This document shows positions 51,373-61,272 of a stretch of 64,000 nt of DNA, in pieces. The notes beneath the pieces were generated by a model. It worked only from the letters and a program-made list of their open reading frames with translations, ran no database searches and was not told the origin of the DNA. This stretch comes from Spirosoma oryzicola (lineage in GTDB: Bacteria > Bacteroidota > Bacteroidia > Cytophagales > Spirosomataceae), in NCBI RefSeq assembly GCF_021233055.1, contig NZ_CP089538.1, forward strand, positions 2,124,501 through 2,188,500. Reading direction: 5' to 3'. Each line of letters starts with the position of its first letter. The stretch's first letter is position 1. A program made the position numbers and the translations under genes.

Positions 51373-53757
51373 CTATTTTTTTACCAAACGCCCCTGGAGA
51401 TGACCTTTATTGGTCAGTACCAAATATAGATACAAGCCTGCTGGCCAGTCGTGACTATTCAGCGTATGCGTCGTGGGCGTTCCGCTTAGGGCTATCTGCT
51501 GAATTCGTTTGCCTTGCAAGGAATATACCTCAATTTGTTGAAGATAGATCCCTTCCGGAACCTGGATCGTTAGTTGATCCTGCACAGGAAGCGGATACAC
51601 CTGTGCCTCCAGCGCAGGATAGTCGGCCGATGCACTGGCGGCTTGACGGGCACCCGATGGGACAAACTCAAACGCGCCGATGTCATAGCCGCTTCCCTGG
51701 GGACGGGTTTGATCCTGCTGGGCAATCGTAACACCCCATTGGGCGGCATTGGCACCCGCGTCAATCAGCGGAGAAGTCGAAAATAAGGCAAAATTGGCGT
51801 TGGCCGCATCCACAAATCCAGCCGCTGAATTGGCGGCTACCGTATAATTATTGACCATTGTAGCCGTAGCACCCTGCTGAAAAACAACCGCTTTGCCAAC
51901 GTAGCCGTTGCTTGCTGCCCCGCTGGCTCCATAATTGGTAATGGCATTGTTGGCAATGGTGTTCACATTGATCTGATTGTATAGCCGGATGCCATCGCGG
52001 CCACAACCGCTAATGGTGTTGTTGATCAGTTGCACATAGGTATCCGGCAGGGACCCTGTCCGCTCATCGCAGAAAATGCCATCACTGCCCGGCTGACTGA
52101 TGACGTTGTTGTACAGACGATTATTACCCCAGTGCCCCACAATGATAAGACCGACCCCCGATGCATTCAGAATGGTATTATTGTAGCACTCGCCACCAGC
52201 GCCCCCACCCACCTGTAGGCCATTATTTTGGTAGTTGGCGAAGGGTGAGATACCCGTGTCTTTCAGCCAGTTGTGGTGCACTTTGGCGTCGGGCGCACAG
52301 CCGTACTGCAAACCTTCTGCCCCTGTCCGTTCGATGCGGTTGTTGTAGATATCGAGGCCGTAGATGAGGTGGGGGTAGACCTGCTTGGTTACCCCGTTAC
52401 AGCTTACCGCCATCCCATCACCGAAGAACGAATTGCCGATATAGAGCCCTTCACCGCCCACGTCGTGGATGTAATTGTCGTGGATTTTGACGTTATACAT
52501 CGTAAAGTTGGACCGCCATGTGGTGGAGTCACAACCCGGATCGGTTTTGGCCATGATCCCCGCAAAGCCCGCTTTGGCTACCTCAACATGATCGATTTCT
52601 ACATCCGAGCTAAGATCACTTACCGAGATACCCATGTAACCACCCGTATTTTGGTTGTTAACTTTAAAGCCATACGGATAAGCCGCATCCCCCGCACCGC
52701 TCAGGGCGATATAGCGACTGTTTTTCAGCTGTAGCGTGTTGGTGGCAGCATTCGACTGGACCAGTACCTGCCCGCCAGCGTTCACGAAGCGAATTGGCTG
52801 AGTGGGCGTACCGGCAAAATTAGCTAGGGTGATGTTGTCATATAACCCCGACTGTACACACACCTTTTTGCCGGGTGCGACTTCCAGCAGCCAGTTGTTG
52901 TATGCACCGGCCTTCGTGATCGTGTAGTCGCAGCCACTACCGGCCGATCCGCCCACCTGCCAGCCAGCCGGCACCGAGCCCAGATTGTTATAAAGCGTGG
53001 TATTGTCGTGTACATTGGCATCGGGGGCGTTGTTAACCCACATAGCCGCGCTGCTGGTCCGCTCAATGCGGTTGTTGTAGACTTGCATGCCATAGGTCTG
53101 CGCTGGGTATACCGTCTTGTTTACCCCGTTGCAGGTAATCGTCCGGCCAGCAGCCATCGTGTAGCCACTACCCAGGAACATGCCCGGACCACTGATGTGG
53201 TGAATATAATTATCGTGAATTTTTACATCGTTGATCGTAAAGTTGGGATAGTTGGCCGTGGTATCGCAGCCCGGATCGGTCTTCATGAAAAAGCCCGCAT
53301 AACCGGCTTTGGCTACCTCTACCCGCTCGACTTCGTAATTGGAGCTTAGGCCACCTACCGAAACGGCTGACACGCCCGCCTTTGATTTGTCAATCTTGAT
53401 GCCATACGGAATTGAACTGTCGCCCGAGCCACTTAGTAGAACATACTTACAATCCTGCATCTCAAGTCCCGGCGCGTTGCTGGTTTCAGACCCAAGGCCA
53501 ACCTGGCCTCCACAGTTAACGATCCGGATGGGGTTAGTGGCGCTACCGACAAAGCCGACCAGCCGGATAGCGTCGTAGTGGCCGGCCTGAATGCATAAGG
53601 TTTGTCCGGGCTGTAGCTTTAGCTTCGTATTCTGGTAGGTGCCGCCAGCGTTGATGGTGACGGCACAATTACAGGAAGTTGATGTCTGGGCAACGCTAGT
53701 CAGTACGAACAAACAGCAAACCGAAATAATAAGATAGATGTGTTTCAAGTCAATCAA
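51373..53757 (-). CDS. T9SS-secreted right-handed beta-helix protein with internal duplication
   Basis: The 794-residue protein has a signal peptide (residues 1 to about 23). Two homologous halves follow, each with a G-x-x-C-I-Q-A/S-G-x-Y-D-x-I strand start, then the shared stretches EVAKAGYAGFFMKTDPGCD / EVAKAGFAGIMAKTDPGCD and VKIHDNYIHH / VKIHDNYIHD, and YNNRIERT. Further parallel beta-helix turns (NHHNW-, NTISGCG-type) follow. The C-terminal 75 residues (VYPLPVQDQLTIQV through GRLVKK) are a T9SS type A sorting domain, so it is exported and probably surface-attached. Polysaccharide lyase-like or adhesin function is possible. No catalytic residues were identified. Confidence 0.85.
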   Translation of the reverse strand: MIDLKHIYLIISVCCLFVLTSVAQTSTSCNCAVTINAGGTYQNTKLKLQPGQTLCIQAGHYDAIRLVGFVGSATNPIRIVNCGGQVGLGSETSNAPGLEMQDCKYVLLSGSGDSSIPYGIKIDKSKAGVSAVSVGGLSSNYEVERVEVAKAGYAGFFMKTDPGCDTTANYPNFTINDVKIHDNYIHHISGPGMFLGSGYTMAAGRTITCNGVNKTVYPAQTYGMQVYNNRIERTSSAAMWVNNAPDANVHDNTTLYNNLGSVPAGWQVGGSAGSGCDYTITKAGAYNNWLLEVAPGKKVCVQSGLYDNITLANFAGTPTQPIRFVNAGGQVLVQSNAATNTLQLKNSRYIALSGAGDAAYPYGFKVNNQNTGGYMGISVSDLSSDVEIDHVEVAKAGFAGIMAKTDPGCDSTTWRSNFTMYNVKIHDNYIHDVGGEGLYIGNSFFGDGMAVSCNGVTKQVYPHLIYGLDIYNNRIERTGAEGLQYGCAPDAKVHHNWLKDTGISPFANYQNNGLQVGGGAGGECYNNTILNASGVGLIIVGHWGNNRLYNNVISQPGSDGIFCDERTGSLPDTYVQLINNTISGCGRDGIRLYNQINVNTIANNAITNYGASGAASNGYVGKAVVFQQGATATMVNNYTVAANSAAGFVDAANANFALFSTSPLIDAGANAAQWGVTIAQQDQTRPQGSGYDIGAFEFVPSGARQAASASADYPALEAQVYPLPVQDQLTIQVPEGIYLQQIEVYSLQGKRIQQIALSGTPTTHTLNSHDWPAGLYLYLVLTNKGHLQGRLVKK

Positions 53758-54001
53758 TGTTTAGGGGGAGTTTACGAATCGTTTATCCTCGTAAAGATAC
53801 TGATAAGGAGAAGATTAAAAGGAGCCGGGCTAGAGATTTCAAGGGCCTAACGTACACCATCCATCTAAGATGTAGCTCTATGAAAGAGACATTTCATCGC
53901 ACAAGAGCCTGACTTAACCTTAACTGGTTACTTACTTTGCTCAAGTAGAATCATTATACCGGCAATCAACCGATGCGGCCTGCCAATTAATTACCGCTAC
54001 C

Positions 54002-54018
54002 TATATTTGTTACTTTTG
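54002..54018 (+). promoter_or_regulatory. Two candidate -7 boxes before the acyltransferase gene
   Basis: TATATTTG (54002-54009) and TACTTTTG (54011-54018) both match TAnnTTTG, 34-50 bp before the ATG at 54052. No convincing -33 element is seen. Confidence 0.35.
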
Positions 54019-54051
54019 GTTAATAAGTCTACCCCCTTTCACATCGCTTCC

Positions 54052-55200
54052 ATGCTACCATCAACTACGTCCTCCCCAGTTACTAACCCCCATCCAAAAA
54101 TAAACTATCTCGATTACACCCGAGTACTCCTGACCCTGCTGGTCATCTTGCACCACGTTTGCATCACCTACGGGGCGCCTGGTGGCTGGTACTTTCGTCA
54201 GCCCACAACCCAACTGGCTGCTCTGTTTGGCTTAACCCTATTTGTGGCCACTAACCAATCCTTTTTTATGGGATTATTTTTTCTGCTTTCCGCCTACTTC
54301 GTGGAGCCTTCCTACCAGCGGAAGGGAGCCAGGGCATTTGTAGTGGATCGACTCAAGCGGCTGGGTATTCCGCTGGTGTTCTATTCACTGGTGCTATCAC
54401 CCATCCTCAATTTTTTGATCTATCGCTACGGACATCATCAAAAGGCCACCTTTGGGCAGTTTTTGACCGGCTATGACGACTGGATCGATTCGGGGGTGTT
54501 GTGGTTTGTGGCGGCTTTACTGCTGTTCAACTTGCTGTATGTACTCTTGCGGCAACGCTACTCACTCCACTACGTCACTAAACTACCACCCATGAGCGGT
54601 ATTCTTTTGTTTGCTCTTGTGATTAGCGCAGTCAGTTTTCTGGTTCGATTGGTTTTTCCCGTCGGTTGGGTCATACCTGGTCTGGGCTTTCAGCTTTGTT
54701 ATTTCCCTCAGTATATCGCCTTATTCGCAGTAGGAATAGTAGCTCGCCAAAATAAGTGGCTCGATGGCTTATCACGCCCAGAAGGAAAGCGGTTTAGTTG
54801 GCTAGCCTTGGGTTGTATTGGAATTGGTTTTCCATTGCTGTTTGTAGTATCAACGAAACTAGGGTTATCCATGAAAAACTTCAGTGGTGGCTGGAACAGC
54901 CAGTCGCTATTCTTATGCCTGTGGGAGCAGCTAACGGGAATATCCATCAGCGTAGCCTTGCTAAGCTATAGCAAACGATACTGGAATGAAAAGAATATGC
55001 TTCTGGACAAGCTGGCTCGAAGCGCCTATAGCACCTATATTTTCCACCCCCTGATTGTTGTCGGTTTGTCCTTGCTAGTAGCTGGATTGGCACTTGATCC
55101 TTTGCTTAAGCTGGGTTTGGTGGCACCGTTAGCCATCATCGGTTCATTTTTAGTAGGCCGATTAGTGTTGATGATTCCAGGGGCCGACACGGTTCTCTAA
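54052..55200 (+). CDS. Acyltransferase family 3 membrane protein
   Basis: The 382-residue inner-membrane protein has about ten helices. The family start INYLDYTRVLLTLLVILHHV includes the characteristic His in HHV (acyl-3 motif). RLKRLGIPLVFYSLVLSP and the late FHPLIVVGLSLLVAG are typical. Such enzymes O-acylate sugars, lipids or glucans. The ATG at 54052 is preferred over the TTG at 54007 in the same frame. No cell-wall neighbour indicates the substrate. Confidence 0.85.
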   Translation: MLPSTTSSPVTNPHPKINYLDYTRVLLTLLVILHHVCITYGAPGGWYFRQPTTQLAALFGLTLFVATNQSFFMGLFFLLSAYFVEPSYQRKGARAFVVDRLKRLGIPLVFYSLVLSPILNFLIYRYGHHQKATFGQFLTGYDDWIDSGVLWFVAALLLFNLLYVLLRQRYSLHYVTKLPPMSGILLFALVISAVSFLVRLVFPVGWVIPGLGFQLCYFPQYIALFAVGIVARQNKWLDGLSRPEGKRFSWLALGCIGIGFPLLFVVSTKLGLSMKNFSGGWNSQSLFLCLWEQLTGISISVALLSYSKRYWNEKNMLLDKLARSAYSTYIFHPLIVVGLSLLVAGLALDPLLKLGLVAPLAIIGSFLVGRLVLMIPGADTVL

Positions 55201-55927
55201 CCATACTAGTGACCCATTTTGCTGATGGAAGCTTACAAATTTTTGTCGTTAAAGGGGGTATGTCCTCTACAAATCTTTGCTACCCACAGCCTCGCTTGTT
55301 TGCTAAACCTAGAGAGAATTGTGCAACAGCTACCGAGCAATCTTACTTACATCATGCGATAGCGGCTGGTACTCACCTAATCAAATCCGGAAAAGCCTTG
55401 TTATAAATACCTATTATCAGTCAGGTAACTGATCGATACCATAAGGTTCGACCTGTGGTTGGGCATTCATATGGTGGTGATACCGGCTTGAGGGCTCGTA
55501 AACCAATTGGCGAGCGCGCATGACGCTACCCAAAGGATGATGCGCTATTAGGTGATGAAATCTGCTGAACATCAGTATTTTGTGCCCGCAGGCCCGCCGG
55601 GCGGAGCTATAGACGTTCTGAGCCGAATGCTTACTTTAATAATAGGATGGTAGGGACTTTAGTCCCGAGGCCACTTTGCCGAATTATCTTCAACGGTCAT
55701 GGTGGCTAGATCCGTACAGAGTTGCGCCCTTACTTCGTATTGGGCGGAATGACTAACGAAAAAGAGATTAGCAGATCGCGCAGGGCCGAATCGTTACGGC
55801 ATCGATCTCCTGTCCCTGCAATCAGATAAGTAAACCAGAAGATTCAGTAGTCGTCAAGCAGGAATAACGACAAGGCCCGAATCAGTGACGATCCGGGCCT
55901 TGTTGGTTGAGGGTGTGTTTAGAAAAA
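55201..55927. other. Gene-free spacer
   Basis: About 730 bp. A short hairpin GGGACT/AGTCCC lies at 55653-55666, and the terminator of the next minus-strand gene at 55870-55903. Nothing else is supported. Confidence 0.4.
55870..55903 (-). terminator. Terminator of the CBM3/T9SS gene
   Basis: ACAAGGCCCG (55870-55879) pairs with CGGGCCTTGT (55894-55903) across a 14-nt loop, about 25 bp after the stop of the minus-strand gene. Confidence 0.75.
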
Positions 55928-58645
55928 TTAAGGTCGTAAAATCTTGATTTGTTGGCGCTGGCTAGCCGTACTCACATCTAGCAGAAGCAACCCTTGTGCG
56001 TTGCCTAGCGGCAGGCTCACCCGTTCTACCGAACTAGCTTCCCTGATGCTCTGGCTATGCAACGTTTTACCCTGCAAGTCGACCAGCTTTACATGCACGG
56101 CCTGACCACTTGCTCCACTAATTTCAATCTCGGCGGATTGGCCCACCACGGGGTTACCCAGTACGTTCACTACCAGGCCACTACCCGCTTCCTCTGATGA
56201 CACACGGGTGCCACCCGTACCAGTTGGCTCTTGTCCGTAGAAGATGACTCCGTTCTGGTAAGCGGTGATGCGGGGGTTGAGCGTAAAGCTGTTGTTGTTG
56301 CTATAGGAGTAATCGTCGCTCTGCACAAATAGGCTGTAGTCCTGTTTGTTGAGCTGTACCTCCAGCGGACCCGAATCGCCATTTGATGCTAAGTTACCCG
56401 CTCCGGCATTGAAGCTATACTCGATGTAGCCTGTGGCCCCCTGACGAGCCGGACTCAGCGGTACGTAGCGCAGATTAAGGTTGTTGGGACCAATCGGTAC
56501 GTAGTTCTTCTGAAACAGTAACGGGACGTTGTTCTCGGTGGTCAGCCAGTAGCGCAAGGTGATGCTGCTATACGCAATTGGCGTGGAGCCTGCGTTTTGC
56601 AGCAGCAGATAGGGCTTGATCGTGTTGTTGTTCAACTGGCCGTTGTCGGGATCCCGCGAGAGCACTTTCAGCGTGGGCGCTACTACCGTTACGGTGGCCG
56701 TGGCCTGCGGACTGGTACAGCCGTCGCTGGTGCAGGTAGCTGTAAACGTCTGGGTTCCTAGATTGGCTGTCGAGACTGCCAGCGTGTTGGCGCTACCCCC
56801 ATTCCAGCTAATACTACTACCGGTGCAGCCTGAAACCGTCAGGATCACATTACCCGTATTCTGCGAGATGGTCAGGCTTGATGCACCAGCCGGATAAGGC
56901 CCGCCCGTCTGGGTAACCACCGTGGGGGATGTTGGCGTCTGTTTGACGGTAACGGTTTTGGTAGCGGTGTTGGTGCAGCCATTGGCATCACTGTAGCTGT
57001 AGCGAATCGTATGATCACCCACCGAAAGCGTTGCTGGCGTAAAGACCATTGCGGGTGAGCCATCAAGGGTAAAGCTTCCCCCGGCCGGATTACCCAGCGG
57101 GGCTAGCGTAACGGCAGGGGCATCCTGACAGTAAGCCGTAGCTAGGCCCGTTAGGCTAACGTTGGGTAAAGGATTAACTATTACCGATTGGGTAGCCGTA
57201 TTGGAGCAACTGCTGCCATTGGTGTAGGTGTAAACAACCGTGTGTTGGCCAACGGATAGGGTAGCTGGATCAAACTGGGTAGCCGCTGTATTATCAATCG
57301 TAAAGTTTCCTCCTGCCGGGTTTCCTGATAATGTAACAGCGGTTGCGTTTTGGCAATAGGCATTGGCGAGTCCTTCAATCGTCGGGGTAGGCAGTTCGTT
57401 GATGGTCACTTGTTGCTCTACTGTACTCTGGCAGCCATTGGCAGCGGTGTAGCTGTACGATACTGTGTAGATACCGGCCGCTAGGGTAGATGGGGTCAGC
57501 GTAGTAGACGGGATCTGATTAATGGTAAATTTGCCGCCCGCTGGTGACGCCATTAAAGGCACCGCTGGTACACTTTTGCAATAAGCGGTGTTTAGGTTCT
57601 GAAAATTAAGCGCAGCCGCCACCTTGTCACCGACTACCGTAGTGGTATTAGCGGCTGTTGCGGTGCAGCCACCAGGGTTAGTTGCTGTCACGCTATAGGT
57701 TCCGGCCAGTGTAACACTCGCGACAGGACTAGTCGCGCTACCCGATAAAACGCTGGGTTTGAATACATACGTAGACCCCTCATCACCACCGGTTACGGTC
57801 AGCTGCACACTCGATACCGCACAGGTAAGTGGACCACTGTTGGTAATTTGTAGCGGTCTATCCGCACAACTTACGGTAAACGAGGTAGTATTGGTTGGGT
57901 TAGTCTCTTCATTAGTACCGCTACCACCAGCGAAATAGCCGTTACCATCACGATCATAATAAACAGTTCCCTGGTTGGTAATGACTTGTCCACCAGCGTT
58001 ATTTTTTATAGTGGCCTTGATCGTAATCGTTATTGGATTAAGCTGAATAAGCGTTCCGTTCCAACTGACCTTGCTGCCGTTAAAGCTAGTCGAACCACTA
58101 CTAGCGGATGATGACGCGTACGTCAGATAAGAAGGAAGTACATTCGTAAATTCATCACCTGGATTGTTAATTTGTGCGGTCTGCCCATAATTGGTTACTA
58201 CTATCTGATAGGTGACCTGCCCTCCCGGCACATAGTCCCCCGAAACAGACATCATACCGCCTAACGACGTTGGTGATAACACAGACACCTGAACCGCATT
58301 TGATGTGACACTGCTGCAAGAGTTGGTAGCCACTAGCCTATATTGTCCTGCGGAGGATGAATTTGCTCCCGTTAGTACTAAGGTAGCCGATGTTTGGCCG
58401 CTTATCTCACCCCCATCTTTATACCATTTGAAGTCGGTAACGGGGCCACTTACCTCGACCGGTATCGTTATAGTTCCCCCGTTTGCCGCAACAAAATCTT
58501 CCGGTTGCTTGGTAATTTTGACTTCATCACACCCTGGGTTTTGGGTGCCGACCGCTTTGGCAAGGTAATTTTTACTAGTACCGCTTGCCGGATGCAGGAC
58601 AGCGGTGCTTAGTAGTACGAACAATAAACGTAGTGTGTTCCTCAT
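55928..58645 (-). CDS. T9SS-secreted adhesin-like protein with Ig-like repeats and a CBM3 module
   Basis: The protein is 905 residues from the ATG at 58645 (MRNTLRLLFVLLSTAV, signal peptide); an upstream ATG at 58714 adds 23 residues. Domains in order: an Ig-like domain (DFKWYKDGGEISGQ), a DUF11-like domain (VTYQIVVTNYGQTA, FTNVLPSYLTY), then three related repeats of about 75 residues (AYCQNATAVTLSGNPAGGNF type). Near the end, NTIKPYLLLQNAGSTPIAYS and QLNKQDYSLFVQSDDYSYS strongly resemble a carbohydrate-binding module of family 3. The final part is a T9SS sorting domain. It is probably a surface protein that holds cellulose-like glycans. No catalytic domain is present. Confidence 0.82.
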   Translation of the reverse strand: MRNTLRLLFVLLSTAVLHPASGTSKNYLAKAVGTQNPGCDEVKITKQPEDFVAANGGTITIPVEVSGPVTDFKWYKDGGEISGQTSATLVLTGANSSSAGQYRLVATNSCSSVTSNAVQVSVLSPTSLGGMMSVSGDYVPGGQVTYQIVVTNYGQTAQINNPGDEFTNVLPSYLTYASSSASSGSTSFNGSKVSWNGTLIQLNPITITIKATIKNNAGGQVITNQGTVYYDRDGNGYFAGGSGTNEETNPTNTTSFTVSCADRPLQITNSGPLTCAVSSVQLTVTGGDEGSTYVFKPSVLSGSATSPVASVTLAGTYSVTATNPGGCTATAANTTTVVGDKVAAALNFQNLNTAYCKSVPAVPLMASPAGGKFTINQIPSTTLTPSTLAAGIYTVSYSYTAANGCQSTVEQQVTINELPTPTIEGLANAYCQNATAVTLSGNPAGGNFTIDNTAATQFDPATLSVGQHTVVYTYTNGSSCSNTATQSVIVNPLPNVSLTGLATAYCQDAPAVTLAPLGNPAGGSFTLDGSPAMVFTPATLSVGDHTIRYSYSDANGCTNTATKTVTVKQTPTSPTVVTQTGGPYPAGASSLTISQNTGNVILTVSGCTGSSISWNGGSANTLAVSTANLGTQTFTATCTSDGCTSPQATATVTVVAPTLKVLSRDPDNGQLNNNTIKPYLLLQNAGSTPIAYSSITLRYWLTTENNVPLLFQKNYVPIGPNNLNLRYVPLSPARQGATGYIEYSFNAGAGNLASNGDSGPLEVQLNKQDYSLFVQSDDYSYSNNNSFTLNPRITAYQNGVIFYGQEPTGTGGTRVSSEEAGSGLVVNVLGNPVVGQSAEIEISGASGQAVHVKLVDLQGKTLHSQSIREASSVERVSLPLGNAQGLLLLDVSTASQRQQIKILRP

Positions 58646-58942
58646 AATAGGCTCTGTTAAGTGATACACAAAGCACGCGCTCATTGCCGTCACCAGCGTG
58701 CCAAAAAGCATCATCCGTGTGCCAAAAGCGCAGAGAAGCTAAGTTGAGTCGCCAAACACTGGCCGTTCATTGAGATTTCTCGTAAAAGTTGTTTCGCATA
58801 CATGGCAGGCGGTCAGTGGTCCTGTTGGTCGAGCCGCCGATTTTCTAGTGGGCCTATGTATTGCTCGTTCGATGCGTAAAGAGATGCTTATTTTGCCTTA
58901 TAGTGTAGTACCTCGCATGACATTAGTTATACAGCGCAAATC

Positions 58943-59071
58943 ATGTTACAGAATTCTGCTTTTTTCTTCTTGCCCTGGGTGCTCATACTCTTGCAACTTA
59001 TCGCTTACGTAGTTGGTATAACACTGGGCATTTTAGGCATACAAGCCCTTCGCAAGTATCTGCGTGAATAA
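58943..59071 (+). CDS. Small membrane protein, 42 aa
   Basis: This short reading frame codes for a hydrophobic peptide that starts MLQNSAFFFLPWVLILLQLI, continues AYVVGITLGILGIQAL and ends in a basic tail RKYLRE. A single transmembrane helix with a positively charged C-terminus is clear. The ATG at 58943 and TAA at 59069 bound it. It stands alone in a 660-bp gap between two genes. Length and composition fit a real small membrane protein, but no family is known to me. Confidence 0.5.
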   Translation: MLQNSAFFFLPWVLILLQLIAYVVGITLGILGIQALRKYLRE

Positions 59072-59306
59072 GTTCAGGTTGGCGCAAGTCCGGTTATACA
59101 GTAATCAGATTGATTAACACAGTTGCCAATAACCGAGCAGGTCTAATGAAGCGTTGTTTTTGGGTATTAGAAACTGGTAAGACTATGCTTATGGATAAAT
59201 CTAAACACTCAGTTCAATGAGGTTGGCTATAGCTACTTTGTATCTACGACAACAAAGATTATTACCATCTCTTGGTCGCAAACAACTCAAAATCAGACTT
59301 CATTGT

Positions 59307-59693
59307 ATGAAACTAATGGCTTCGCTCGTCGTTTTATGCTTGGTCAGCCTGGAAAGTCTGGCGCAATCGCCCGCCAGGATTCATTTCCTAAATACGACCA
59401 TTGGCATGTCTGCCGAACTTAAAACAAGCCTAGACCCTAAGAAGTCGGTCATTGTCAGGTCGAACAGATGGGTTAGGGTGCAGGCCCCGGGCGATAGTCT
59501 TGGCATTGTCATCGACAGTAAAACGTACTTTCTCCATTTTGAGCCGAATAAACAGTACTACTTCGTCGTACACTCGGCACACGGTAATCGGTCTATGATC
59601 ACCGAAAAATCGGAACGTGAATTTATGCTGACTGCTGCTTTACGATCGACAAAAGGGCCGGAAGAGTATATAATCGACAAAATCGCTAATTGA
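59307..59693 (+). CDS. Secreted hypothetical protein, 128 aa
   Basis: The ATG at 59307 (MKLMASLVVLCLVSLESLAQ) gives a signal peptide; the ATG at 59217 adds 30 unrelated residues. The mature part is beta-rich: IHFLNTTIGMSAELKTSL, KSVIVRSNRWVRVQAPGDSL, YYFVVHSAHGN. It ends EEYIIDKIAN. It could be a small periplasmic or surface protein of unknown function. It converges on the DUF5694 gene. Confidence 0.65.
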   Translation: MKLMASLVVLCLVSLESLAQSPARIHFLNTTIGMSAELKTSLDPKKSVIVRSNRWVRVQAPGDSLGIVIDSKTYFLHFEPNKQYYFVVHSAHGNRSMITEKSEREFMLTAALRSTKGPEEYIIDKIAN

Positions 59694-59738
59694 TCTGTAT
59701 CGCAAGCACTTTGATGCAGCGGTTCAGTTACTTCCGTT

Positions 59739-60854
59739 CTAGTCAGGACAGCCAACCGGTTTGGAGTCAAGTAGCGCCGGAACAGAGACCAACTCGATGT
59801 CGGTGAAGGTACGTAAATAGGCTTCGATAAAGGGCTTGTGGGCTGCTCCGACAATCAACAAGGCTCGTCCTCCGGCAATGGGCGCTGTCGCTTCGCGAAT
59901 CGCTACTGCCATTTGGAGGTTTTGGGCTTCCCAGGCGGCTACTCGCTGACGGCCTGTACGGCCCATCTTGTCACTACGCAGCATCGAAAACCATTGAGCA
60001 TCGGCGTCCAGCGCGGCAAAGCGGCTTGAATTCTTCCATTTAAACATGGGCATGACCTGGGAGGCCGATCCGAGTTTCATGGTATCTTCCGGAACAGCGC
60101 GAAAAGCCGTTGTGTTGTGGTTAAACAAGTCCTTGAGACCAGGCTCGGCTTCGACGGCTGCTTTCATAGCGGCATCGTCGGGCAAGGCCACGTCACTGGC
60201 ATGGTCGCCAGCGCCGTAAACTCGTTCCAGCCCAACATCGGCGGCAACACGGGCGGCTATTGACGATAACTCACTCCGAAGACCTACAAAGCGATTAAGG
60301 CGTTTGACCAGCGAGGGTGAAACGCCATCCTGAGCGATTCGGTCTACTGGTGTCAAACGCATCCATTGGACGGTGGCCGAAAACGGTTCGGCGGCTGCGA
60401 CAAACAAAGCGGCTAAGTGCCTTCGCTGCGCAGGCGTTAATTGGCCCAGTTGGGCAAGGCTGTCCGCTTTTACCAGTGCCTGAGCCGCTGAGAGCTGCAT
60501 CTCGGCTTGAGCCGATTTAGCCATTTCTAGTGTAGGCCCCGCATACTTACCGGCATCGCCGTGATAAGCAGCATAGGCGTCCAGACCCATCACTTGCTCT
60601 CCGGGTAAAGCTTCCGTCAAGATCACATCGGGTTTGTAAGCACGAAGGCGGCACAAAATGGGTTCCAACCAGGCGAGTTGAAAATTAGCTGAAGCCGCGT
60701 CGAGGTGCCAAACACCAAAAACCATTACCTGAGTTGGCGGGAGTGCCAACTGCTGTTTGGCTACTGCCGGATTGAAAAACTCTTTTTCCTGGGCTTGAGC
60801 AGACTCAAAAACACTTAGCGATAGCAGAACGAGCACCAGTAATCTGTGCAACAT
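59739..60854 (-). CDS. DUF5694 family protein (TraB-like fold)
   Basis: The 371-residue protein has a signal peptide ending SAQAQ, so it is periplasmic. The N-terminal motif VMVFGVWHLDAA and the C-terminal ALLIVGAAHKPFIEAYL resemble the G-x-x-H pair of TraB/ChaN-type proteins, which may bind metal or act as peptidase-like folds. DVILTEALPGEQ and MGLDAYAAYHGD are also conserved-looking. The function is unknown. It converges with the preceding secreted gene, with 45 bp between stops. Confidence 0.85.
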   Translation of the reverse strand: MLHRLLVLVLLSLSVFESAQAQEKEFFNPAVAKQQLALPPTQVMVFGVWHLDAASANFQLAWLEPILCRLRAYKPDVILTEALPGEQVMGLDAYAAYHGDAGKYAGPTLEMAKSAQAEMQLSAAQALVKADSLAQLGQLTPAQRRHLAALFVAAAEPFSATVQWMRLTPVDRIAQDGVSPSLVKRLNRFVGLRSELSSIAARVAADVGLERVYGAGDHASDVALPDDAAMKAAVEAEPGLKDLFNHNTTAFRAVPEDTMKLGSASQVMPMFKWKNSSRFAALDADAQWFSMLRSDKMGRTGRQRVAAWEAQNLQMAVAIREATAPIAGGRALLIVGAAHKPFIEAYLRTFTDIELVSVPALLDSKPVGCPD

Positions 60855-61272
60855 GCGAATACAAATCTAGACGGCTGTACAAAGCTAATGGCTTTTCGCT
60901 GCTTCAGGCCCAAAGAGGAACGTTTCTGCCGAAAATAGAGTAGGGACGAGCAGTTATCGGTCGATCCGGTAAGCGACGGTTCATCACCAGCGGCTTTTGA
61001 ACAAACTGCGGGACTTCTCGATTTGATGCGGGTCTGTATATCAGAAACTGGTAGCGTAAGCTGTACATCACCAACTGGATTGCCTTTTGTCATGGTACGT
61101 AACAAAACGGTAGCAGGTGACTAGCCTATAGGATGTTCATAACCGGACAAGACCTGTCCGCTGGTGGACAAGTACGCCAAACCCATATCGTTACTGGACT
61201 CCGTAAACAACCTTTTCGAGCCCTGGCATGGTAATTGACCGCCCGATCAACAAGCCCTAATTGCTCGCTACC
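60855..61272. other. Intergenic region before the second ABC permease
   Basis: About 420 bp without a supported gene. It carries the TGTCC/GGACA elements listed separately, about 100 bp before the ATG of the permease. Confidence 0.4.
61144..61170. promoter_or_regulatory. TGTCC/GGACA inverted repeats before the ABC permease
   Basis: CGGACA-N5-TGTCCG (61144-61160) overlaps TGTCC-N6-GGACA (61155-61170). The second has the same half-sites and spacing as the pair before the PadR/permease operon at 38355-38392. Confidence 0.55.
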
